A stretch of DNA of 64,000 nucleotides, taken from positions 598,244-662,243 of the forward strand of contig CACRSC010000075.1 in NCBI GenBank assembly GCA_902651635.1, read 5' to 3'. The stretch's first letter is position 1. Each line of letters opens with the position of its first letter. Source of the DNA: Mastigamoeba balamuthi. Taxonomy: Eukaryota; Evosea; Mastigamoebida; Mastigamoebidae. The notes below the pieces were generated by a model. That model was not told where the DNA came from and did no database searches. It was given only the letters and a program-made list of their open reading frames with translations. Shown here one piece after another: positions 56,030 through 64,000 of the stretch. Position numbers and translations under genes: made by a program.

Positions 56030-57165
56030 GCCGTGGGTGACCGCTGCTGCTGCTGCGGCGGCGTCGACAGGATCGCCGTGGACGACGACAGCGGCGGCGA
56101 GGGCAGGACGGCGGCTGCTGCTGCTGCGGCGCCGAGGAGCTGCTCGTGGAGCGACTGCAGCTGGAGGCCGGGCAGGCGCGGGGCGGCGTCGGCGGCGCTG
56201 CGCCTGGGCGAGGCGGCGGCGACGGCGTCGAGGGCGCCGAGGACCGAGGGGAGGACGCCCCTGCGGTCGAGGGCCGAGCCGGCAGCGGCCGGGGGCGAGT
56301 CGTAGGGGCGCGGGCGGCCCGCGCGGGCCGTCGTGACGAAGGCCTCGCTGAGGACGGTCGTGAAGTCGTTGAACTGCATCGCGAGCACGAGGCGCGAGCG
56401 CATGTGCAGGCGCGAGGAGCTGCAGTGCACGCGGCAGCGGTCGAAGCTGAACGCCTCGACCTCGGCGCCGGCGCGGGCCGAGACGTCGGGGCCGAACACC
56501 TCGCGCGAGCTCACGGCCACGTCGAGGAACTTGGACCGCTTCTTGGCGCACTTGTCGCACACGGCGACCGCTGGAAGGAGGAAGGGGAGGAGAGGAGAGA
56601 GAGAGCGGGGCGGTGAGGACGGGGTCGCTTGTCTTTCTTGGCCTCACGCCGTGGGACTCGCACTTGAGGGAATAATTTTAAAAAGAGAATGCGAGGGTTG
56701 GGGGTGTGGGCGGCACCAGAGATGCAGGGCAGGCCCGACTCGAACGTGGCCACGGCGCGCAGGCCCACGCGCCAGACGTCGTCGTGCGAGATGCCCAGGG
56801 CCATGCGCCACTGCTTGCTGACGACGAGGCTCATCTGCAGGCGAAAGGGGCCCGCACAACGCGAGGGGGGGACCGAGTAACGAGGGGAGAGGGGGGGCGC
56901 CACGCAAGAGGTCAGCCGACATTCACGGAGGGGCTGAATTGTGAAAAAAAGACCTCGCCAAAAATGGCTCTGCACCGCCACTCATGCCTCTCCCTCCCTC
57001 CTCTCTCTTGGGGCGGGCGGCAGCAGCAGGGGCGGGGGCAGGAGCAGTGCGCACCGTGAAGTCGGTGTTGTCGACGATCTTGAGCGGGATGAGGATCTTG
57101 GGGGAGAGCGGGCCCTGCTCTGCGCGGGCTGCAGGGGCGCTCTGATGGCTCGCTGCTGCTGCCAT
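55739..57165 (-). CDS. Unrecognised protein, possibly a DNA-binding regulator, with polyGln
   Basis: Four exons. Exon 1 (57165 to about 57055) encodes MAAAASHQSAPAARAEQ and ILIPLKIVDNTDFT. Exon 2 (about 56835-56720) encodes MSLVVSKQWRMALGISHDD and FESGLPCISG. Exon 3 (about 56570-56000) encodes VCDKCAKKRSKFLDVAVSS, DRCRVHCSSSRLHMRSRLVL and FNDFTTVLSEAFVTTARAG, then low-complexity Ala/Pro and polyGln. A 60-nt intron joins to the last exon (LDYQMQMAQLSPAMLRQ ... QIQAAPYN). The CxxC pair, the beta-rich middle with a phrase like xSxxFxTTARA, and the Gln/Met/Pro-rich tail resemble Ig-fold transcription factors of amoebae (CudA-like), but I cannot assign the family with confidence. Confidence 0.5.
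55994..56030 (-). repeat. CAG/CTG repeat encoding polyGln
   Basis: About twelve CTG units on the plus strand, coding for polyGln in the minus-strand gene at 55739-57165, just before its last intron. Confidence 0.9.
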
Positions 57166-57833
57166 TGCGCACTGAACTCTCTTGAACGCCGAGGAAGACG
57201 AGGGGGGGGGCGGCACGGCCTGGGGTGTGCTGCTGCAGCGCGTCGTGCACGCGATTGCGGTGTGGCTGGCGGTGCTCTGCGGGAATCGCGCGTGCGGGGG
57301 GTCTGGGGGAGGGGGGCCTGCGAGGTGCTCTGGCGGGTTTGGGTTGGCTGCTCTCTGGTGCTTTTTTACTTCTGCTGGCGGACAATGTGAAAATGTGAGT
57401 ACACCCGAAATGCCCGGTCACTTTTTGCCGGAGCGGCGAGGGGCCTGCGAATATCCTGGCGCATTGTCTCCGTGGGCGCCGCAAAAGGACGGCCGCCCGA
57501 ATAGGGCCGGTGCCGTTTGCTGGTCCGAGCGCTTTTCGGGAGATGCCGTAATGCCTGGGCGGTGCACCTTCCCCCTTAGGCAGCGTCCGGGGAAAACGCG
57601 AGAGCCCGTTTCACCCGCTCGCCGACGATTTCCGGCCGAGGCCAAATGGCACCCCGTTCCGCGTCCGTGATGGAGCCTTCTACACGGCGGCCCGGTGCAT
57701 GTTCCTGTCAATCCGCGGCGAAAGTGACGTGTCGATGATTCGGCGTCCGCGCCGATACCGAGGGCGAAAAAAGCACCGCCGGAATCGGACAAATCCCAGC
57801 GAACTTTTTTTCACATATCCCTGCGGGTCTCTT
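57166..57833. other. Intergenic region between two minus-strand genes
   Basis: About 670 bp holding the presumed promoter of the gene at 55739-57165 and the 3' flank of the next. No exon or RNA gene recognised. Confidence 0.5.
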
Positions 57834-59281
57834 TCACAGCGGCCTCAACCCTCGCGCGCGCGCCGAATCCGAAGATGCGCGAATCCAGCCGTAGATTTCC
57901 GGGACCACGTCATCGGACGAGAAGTAGACGCCCGCGCCGTCCACGACGCCCGGCCTGCAGAACATGTCGGCGAGCCTCCACTCGCGGACGCCGTGCATGC
58001 TGGGCGCGACCTCGACGCACGTGGCGCCGAACGTGCGCGCAAAGTGCGCTGCGGGCGTCGCCGAGAGCACTGCGAGGGCCGCAAAATCAATTGATGGGGG
58101 CGAGCTGAGCCCCGCCAGCGCCTCGAGCATCAGGCCCGCCGCGAACTGCGCCGCGCGCTCCGCGGGCGACGCGTACCGCGTCCCGAGCACCCCCTTCTGC
58201 TCCTCGTCCACGCCGGCCAGCTTGTCTAATTGGAATTCAATTTGAATTCACTGAATTTATAAAAAGCAAATTCTAAAAATAACTTATGAAGAAAAAGAGT
58301 TTGCCACGGACCGATCTGCTCTGCAAAAGCGTCGGCGACGCGAAGGGCGCAGCGGGAGGCGACGATGGGGATCTTGTCGGCGATGGGGGCGAGAGAGACG
58401 ATGTGGCGAGCGACGGTCGACTGGCGGGCGACCTCGAGGGGGTCGAGGGCCTGGGGCGACACGTACTGCACCGTCGCCCCCTGCACGGCGCGCTCGCAGA
58501 CGCCCTCGAGGCCGCGGCACGCCGGCGAGGCCAGCGGGCAGAACCCGCCCAGCAGCGGCACGCCCACGCGGACGTCGTCGCAGGCGCCCGACGCCACAGC
58601 CCTGGACACAATCTGCAGCGACAATAAGCCCAAGTCAGTTGACAATTCGCAATTCGCACAGAACGCGGCCCGAAATGAACGACAGATCCCTGAAATTTCG
58701 TCCCAGCCGGCTCGTCCGGGCCGCAGACGCGGATGGTGCCGGCAAGAGAGACAATTAACTGCATGAGGCGGTTCAATTCCCGCCGGGCCCCGAATATTCC
58801 CCTCCGAGGCCCAAAACAGCAGAGAGCCTCCGAAAGGCCGCGGCGAGCGATCCCCGTGGGTGGCGCATGGGCTCTGACGCCTGGGCCTGACCTGGAGCTG
58901 CACGAGGGTCGCGTGGAGCCCCGCGAAGAAGTCCGCGCGCGTCGCCGACGCCTCGCGGAGCCTCGCGAGTACCGCGGAGACCTCTGCGCAGCTCCTCGTG
59001 GCCGCGGCGACGTCCTCGACCGCCAGCGGCGACTTCCTGTTGTCGGGGTCCGACCACGACAGCGAGTGCCTCGCGCCGGCGGCCTGGGCGAGCGGCGGGA
59101 GCGTCTGCCTGCGGTTCTGCGTGGGGCTGGCGCTCGAGCAGCGCGAGGGCCGCGAGCAGCAGACGCTCGAGAGCGACGAGAACGAGGGGATCGCGGAGAT
59201 GGGCACCGGGTGCGGGAACGTCAGCGCGCTGCTGGCGGAGTGTCCGCCGCTGCGGGGGCGGTCGCCGTCGCGGTCCTGCAT
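57834..59281 (-). CDS. Unrecognised conserved-looking protein
   Basis: About four exons, near 370 residues. Exon 1 (ATG at 59281 to about 58897) contains a Ser/Pro-rich start, then ARHSLSWSDPDNRKSPLAVE and AEVSAVLARLREASATRADF. A roughly 280-nt intron leads to an exon (about 58617-58315) with VSRAVASGACDDVRVGVPLL, VQYVSPQALDPLEVARQS and ADKIPIVASRCALRVADAF. The next exons (about 58225-58090 and 58075-57834) give GVLGTRYASPAERAAQFAAG and FGATCVEVAPSMHGVREW, ending with GVYFSSDDVVPEIYGWIRA. The sequence has the mixed alpha/beta look of an enzyme domain, but no catalytic signature or family is recognised. The start codon choice is the first ATG in frame with exon 1. Confidence 0.5.
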
Positions 59282-60159
59282 TGGGTGTGCGCAACGAGCG
59301 GATGCCTCTGTTCTCTCTCTGTTCTCTCTGCTCTTTTTCCCTTCGGCAGCGGTGCCCGAAATAGAACAGCGAGGACGGGAGCCACACACGGAAGCCTTCG
59401 GGGACGCCTGGGAGGCCCCGGCGAACTCAATGTAACCATGTAGCCCATCGACAGCCCTGCGGGTACACGGAGGCATATGTGGATAGGGATCCCGGAGCTC
59501 GGGAGCGGGCACACGAGGGGGAACATGGCCCGAAGCGGCCCAGGGGTGCCTCTGCAGTCAAGGAGCCGCCATCACAGGGCATGGAATGAGCCACGCTCAG
59601 GCGCGTAGCGCGGGCAAGCAGCATAGCACAGGCAGACACCGTGACTGGCGGTGGTACAAAGGAGGAGACCGCAGAACGTCCCACCACCTCGCTATCTCCG
59701 CTCGCATCGTTGCTGTCTTCAGGAACCAGTCAGGCTTCTGTGCGATGGTGTGCCGCTCCGGCGGTTGGAGGAGCAGAGGGCGCGACCCTCAGGAGCAGCA
59801 GTACTGTGGCCATGCAGCGGCCTGATGTTGTCGCAGGAGACCGAACGTAGCCCTGCCGGGGGAACGGCAGATTCCCAGAAATATCTAAACGTGTCAGACT
59901 GATGACCACAGCCCCCCAGCAGCCCCAGGAGGATTCGGATGCGAGACTAGATCTGTCGCGGCAGGCTGGAACAGCGACGACCTCGCCGCGAGACGGATGA
60001 CCACGGACCGCACCTTAGTTGCACTCGGCGAGGTCTGAGAAAAATGACGCAACGCGATTGCGCAAATCCTAACGGCCCCTTGCACGGGCCCGCAAATCCA
60101 CTGCTCCTCTTTTCCATCTGCACCTGCGCAGCTCCTTCTGCAGAAAAGCCCACACGGCG
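59282..60159. other. Divergent intergenic region upstream of the methyltransferase
   Basis: About 880 bp between two divergent genes. No credible exon, repeat or RNA gene is seen. An AAATATCT occurs at about 59880. Confidence 0.5.
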
Positions 60160-61590
60160 ATGGCGACGCTGGCGAGGTCGTGGAGGGCGTTCATGGCGGT
60201 GTACCGGATGCCCGAGGAGCAGGTCCGCCACTTTTTCGAGTCGTACGAGCTCTTCGACCAGGAGGCCGTGACCGCGGAGACGACCAGCAAGATCGTCGAC
60301 TACTACAGCCTCCTCAACCAGCTCTGCAGCCTCGGCGACGTCGAGAAGATGTACATCCCGCCCGTCATCGACGACACCAAGGTCCCCTCGCCTTGCCTCG
60401 ATCCCCGCGCTGCAGCCCACTTCGTTCTGCCCCCAAATTTGTACTTAGTATTTTTGCGTTTTTTTCCTGTGCTGCGAACCCGCAGGGCATTGCGGAGAAC
60501 CAGACGCTGTTCGAGAGGCAGTTCGCCCTCAAGGACATCGACCTGCAGCCGGGGGACCGCGTGCTGGACGTCGGGTGCGGGCGCGGGCGCATCGCTGCGC
60601 ACGTGGCGTCGATGCTCGACGGGGTGCACGTCTCTGGCATCAACCTCGACCCCTCCCAGGTGAGAAAACACCCGCACGGGCATCACAGGCCGTGCTATTC
60701 CCCAGAGAACACCTCACCATCGCGTGTTCCCTCAGTAGCGCTGCTTTTTCTGTTTCGTAAAAGGCAAAAATGCGGTTGAAAAACCCGATCGAGATTAAAT
60801 TGAAACCGCATGCGTGAAACACGCCTCTAAAGCGAGACTGGACTCCCTCCATACAAGCCCGGAATTAACACAAGTGGGCAAGGAAAGAGAGAAGCGCCCG
60901 AATTGAACACCCGCAACCAATCAATTGACTTTATGAATTTCACAGATTGCCAACGCGAGGGAGAACGCGGTCTCGCTGGGCCTCGCGGAGCGCCTGGACT
61001 TCACGATCGGCGACTACAACGAGCCCCTGCCGTGGCCCGACGCCGCGTTCGACGGCGCCTACAACGTGCAGGCGCTGACGTACGTGCGCGACGGCGACCT
61101 GCGCCCGCTCTGCCGCGAGCTCTTCCGCGTCCTCAAGCCCGGCGCGCGCTTCTCGACGACCGACTGGGTGAAGCTGCCGGCCTACGACGAGGCCAACGCG
61201 GACCACCGCCAGCTGATGCGCAGGTGCAAGGCGCTGATCGGCGCCGTCAACACGCCGCGGCCCGAGGACTTCGAGAACGCGCTGCGGGGCGCGGGGTTCG
61301 TCGTCGAGTACTCGGGCATCCCGAGCAAGGACGGGCTGCAGGCGGGGCTGGTGCTGCGGGCCTGCTCGCACTACCAGCTTGTCAGCAAGATGGTCCACGG
61401 GTGCGTGGCCGTGCGGCTGCTGCCCCAGCACTTTGCGCAGCTGCTCGACCGCTTCAACCAGGACGGCGACTCGCTCGTCAAGGGCGACGAGATGCGCCTC
61501 TGGACCACCGTCTACCAGGTCGTCGCCCGCAAGCCCGGCCCCGAGGACCAGCACGAGCACCAGTCCTCGCCCCACCCCGCCCAGTCCTGA
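60160..61590 (+). CDS. SAM-dependent methyltransferase, sterol/CFA-synthase-like
   Basis: Three exons, about 350 residues. Exon 1 (60160 to about 60381) has FESYELFDQEAVTAETTSK, VDYYSLLNQLCSLGD and MYIPPVIDDTK. Exon 2 (about 60485-60660) has ENQTLFERQFALKDIDLQ and the SAM-binding motif I RVLDVGCGRGRIAAHVA. Exon 3 (about 60945-61590) has ANARENAVSLGLAERLDF, motif II-like GDYNEPLPWPDAAFDGAYN and motif III LKPGARFSTTDWV. The YY-(S/D)L start and motif I context resemble sterol 24-C-methyltransferase and related small-molecule (sterol, tocopherol, cyclopropane) methyltransferases. The exact substrate cannot be read from sequence. The C-terminus has an acidic/His tail. No membrane segment is obvious. 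Confidence 0.75.
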
Positions 61591-62522
61591 CAGGCTGGCC
61601 CTCCCTGAGGCCCCCACAGACAAACCCACATGCACAGAAAGACACGCGACTGAGACCGTGACCTTTGAAGGCCCCTCTGCGCTGCGGCTGCGCTCCACCT
61701 TCTCTGCGCCCAGCACCTGCGCACGAGGTCCGCCATCCACGCGGTGGCTGCGCCCGACCAGAAAGGGGCAATCCAGGTCTTCGATAAGCAGAACACAGCA
61801 GCTAGTGCGGCAGTATGAGAACGCAGTGGTGCGCTGGCCCGCGTTGCCATGGCGATTGCAAACGCATATAAGACCCAGTGCCTGGCCTTCTCCGGCACAG
61901 TGAGGCGCTGGTTCCGCCCTGCGCTTCTTGGCGACGGGGGCGATGTGCTCTCTGGCTGTCTGGTCTTTTATTTCGGCTTCCTTGCCATTTTCTGTAGAAA
62001 AGCGAAGAAGACGAAAGAAAAGGTGAGCATCGCACTGTCGGTCGATGTTCTGCCTTCGTTGCCCACGCGCATGTATTTTCCCCATCATACGATTTCAGTA
62101 AACCATCATGTTGCATACCGAGATCCGCCTCAATCCACAATGAGTGGTATTTCACTCGACTCCGCTTTTCCACCAAGTCAGCGAATTTCATTCCCCCCTA
62201 TTGAGGAACACGGAGATAAAACCCAGAAAATGAACACACTTCAGGATGAGCACCGCCGTCTGATTGCTGTCCCTCTCGCACACTATTTTGCCAATCCTGA
62301 TGTCCGCCTGTTCAAGGTGAGTACCTTGTTGTGGATGCCATTTCAGCCCTCATTCTGTATGAACATCTTCCTTTCCGTGTGGGCTTCTGCAGAAAGAAAA
62401 GAGACTGGCAAGGTTGTCAAGAGCTTTCGCGTGGTGTTCCGGATGTCTGGGAGTAGTGAGATGGTGTGCGTTGCCATGGCGATAGTATTGGCAAACGAGA
62501 AGCAGAGGACGGGGTCAGCGCC
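61591..62522. other. AT-richer region between the methyltransferase and receptor E
   Basis: About 930 bp. It contains short repeated motifs (61841 and 62468; 61895 and 62516) and a TATA-like GCATATAAG at about 61863-61871. A doubtful small plus-strand gene is listed separately. Confidence 0.5.
61849..62483 (+). CDS. Doubtful small plus-strand gene
   Basis: An open frame starting at the ATG at 61849 contains two good splice-donor-like sites (AAAAG|GTGAGC near 62021 and TCAAG|GTGAGT near 62316) and an acceptor-like GCTTCTGCAG near 62390. A segment at 62141-62316 (ATG, then SGISLDSAFPPSQRISFPP and LAHYFANPDVRLFK) could be an exon. Base composition is unlike the other genes and there is no recognised domain. 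It may equally be non-coding. Confidence 0.2.
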
Positions 62523-64000
62523 TCACTGTGCTGCCATGTTGATGAGCGAGGGCCTGCGCTTAGTGGTCCTGCCTACTGGGGTGTTGTCCCGCTTTCTGGG
62601 CTCCTCTGAAGCCACTGTCGCTGGCACAGTCGCCGCGTTCTGATTGACGGCGCTGAGCTCCACTCCAGAGGCGTCCTGGGGCACCTGCAGGGCCACTGCG
62701 TCCACCCGCAGCGGCATGATCGACATCATCGACGCCAGCTCGTCGCTCTGCTCGGGGTCCTTTCCATTGCCGCTGTGGCTCGAGTGCTGCGAGAACAGCC
62801 CCGCCGCGTTGCCGCTCCCCACAGACTCGATCAGCTCCTGCGGCACCTCAAACGCCCCCAGCGTCTGCGTGCACACCACGTGTCAACGAAGCAACAGAAC
62901 AGCGAAGTCTCACAGCGAATGTGGCTGGCCAGCTGCGCAGGATCTGGAAGATGGAGGGGCGCCTCTCGGGCTGCGTCTGCCAGCACCGCTCCATCAGGTC
63001 TGCGACCTCGGGCGACGCGTTGGGAGGGGTCTCTGGCGGCCCCAGCTGCACCTGGCGAATCTCGACAGCGCTGCCAGCACCGATGCCGATGACCCCTGGC
63101 GACGGAGGGGCTGAAGGGGTGGCGTGGAGCGAGGAGAGCTGGCTGTCGGAGGAGGAGGCGAGGGACTGGGTCATGTCGATGGGGGCGATGAGCTCCCAGA
63201 GGACGATGCCGAAGGCGTAGACGTCGGTGGCCGGCGTCAGGAACGTGCCGGCGATGACCTCTGGGGGCTGCCACGCTGCCCTCTTCAGCGCCTTGCTGCT
63301 TCCTGCGGACGAGAATGCTCCTCTCTTGTTGCTGTACCACAGATCCGACACCTTCACTGTCCCCTTGCCGTCCATCTGCAACAGAACGGCACTAAGCGGA
63401 TGGGTCCCAAACGCTGTTGCTGTACGAGGAGGTTTTGAGAGCAGATGCTGCCGTGGACGATGGGGGGCTTGCACGAGTGCAGGTACGCGATCCCCTTGAG
63501 CACATCCTGTCGGTTTCCATTCCGTCAGCATCGTTGACCGCAACTGTGGAGTACGCTCGCTCACAAAGGCCATTGCGACGAGGGAGTAGACGCTGGCGAA
63601 GCGCTTCTCCCGCCTGAGGTAGTCGGCGAGGGTGCCGCCCTCCATGTACTCGGTGACGACGAGAATGTCGGAGCGGGTCTCACAGTAGCCCATGAGCATG
63701 AGGAGGTTGGGGTGGTGGTGCTTGTGCAGCAGCAGCACCTCCTCCTTGACCAGCCGCTGGTCCTCCTTTGGCGTCGCCTTCTTGTCGATCACCCGCACCG
63801 CCACTGTCGTCCCGTGCCAGTCCGCCATGAAGATCGACCCCATGTGGCCCTGGCCGAGGCACTGGCCCAGCTCGATCTCCCCTCTGCGGATGTTGAAGAA
63901 CTCGACCACTCTGCTCTGCGGTGGGCCGTCAGTGCCCTGCGACGCCCTCCCGCTCTGCTCACGGCTCTCCAGATGACGACCGACAGGGCGGCGACGCAGA
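62523..64000 (-). CDS. Receptor pseudokinase family member E (3' part only)
   Basis: The fifth member of the receptor family, cut by the window end. Visible are the end of the membrane segment (LSVVIWRAVS), the kinase domain (63909 to about 62925) and the tail (about 62860-62523). The kinase has GQGHMGSIF, VAVRVIDKKA (Lys to Arg), IVHGSICSQNLLV (HRD to HGS) and VSDLWYSNKRG (DFG to DLW), the same class of degenerate motifs as genes B-D; the PPE and DVYAFGIVLWEL C-lobe elements remain. The tail starts LGAFEVPQELIESVGSGNAAG and has ALQVPQ, then an extra stretch ending RRPSLINMAAQ. The extracellular part lies beyond 64000. Confidence 0.85.

Noticed and set aside
58767-58784. Hairpin with a B-box-like GGTTCAATTCC, considered as a tRNA
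   Set aside because: No A box, no anticodon stem-loop and no pairing acceptor strand; the T-arm closes only with an 8-nt loop. It is inside an intron and treated as a hairpin, not a tRNA.
1-64000. Mobile elements, viral remnants or CRISPR arrays
   Set aside because: No transposase, reverse transcriptase, integrase, capsid-like sequence, long terminal repeats or regularly spaced repeats were recognised.

Overview
The window looks like nuclear DNA of a GC-rich, free-living unicellular eukaryote. Most genes are cut by short introns, often 50-150 nt and sometimes up to about 340 nt. There are two eukaryote-type tRNA genes with run-of-T or spaced pol III context, and many low-complexity CAG/CTG (polyGln) tracts. 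The gene set (receptor TKL-like kinases, a TmcB-type adenylate cyclase, a U-box/VWA/Hint protein, a sodium/calcium-potassium exchanger and an AIR9-like protein) suggests an amoebozoan-like or excavate-like protist. I cannot name the species. Two assembly gaps (runs of N) are present. I see no viral or retroelement remains and no CRISPR array.

Layout. Positions 1-16448 hold a same-strand (minus) tandem array of four large receptor genes, the first cut by the window edge. A fifth member, also minus and cut by the edge, lies at 62523-64000. Each complete member has a signal peptide, two tandem periplasmic-binding-protein-like (PBP1/LivJ-type) extracellular domains, one membrane segment, a TKL-type kinase domain whose catalytic motifs are uniformly degenerate, and a conserved short-motif tail. 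This resembles the ligand domain-TM-kinase homology domain part of animal receptor guanylyl cyclases, without the cyclase. Next come an NCKX-type exchanger with a PH domain in its cytosolic loop (16807-19257, minus), an uncertain small gene, a PGAP5/Cdc1-like metallophosphoesterase (20344-21540, plus), a PPP-family phosphatase with a long N-terminal extension (22253-25875, plus), and a C45-type Ntn hydrolase with a C-terminal membrane anchor (26500-28318, plus).

28615-33669 (minus) holds a membrane-anchored coiled-coil protein with an NPF-motif tail and a U-box-VWA-Hint protein. 34236-38254 (plus) holds a GH1 beta-glucosidase, tRNA-His, a RING/RRM protein interrupted by a gap, and a two-repeat AbrB-like protein of bacterial character. 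tRNA-Gly (minus) follows. 38973-45963 (minus) is a multi-spanning TmcB-TPR/PAS adenylate cyclase, and 46443-50728 (minus) an LRR plus A9-repeat protein like plant/trypanosome AIR9. 51509-55482 (plus) is the ubiquitin-activating enzyme E1. 55739-57165 (minus) is an unrecognised, possibly DNA-binding protein, and 57834-59281 (minus) an unrecognised conserved-looking protein. 60160-61590 (plus) is a sterol-methyltransferase-like SAM enzyme.

Themes. The window is rich in membrane signalling: receptor pseudokinases, cAMP synthesis, calcium exchange and protein phosphatases. It also has two ubiquitin-pathway genes (E1 and a U-box protein) plus a RING protein. A recurrent GATATTT-type palindromic or repeated element sits 15-110 nt upstream of many start codons and is a candidate promoter element. 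Several introns appear to use GC-AG borders.
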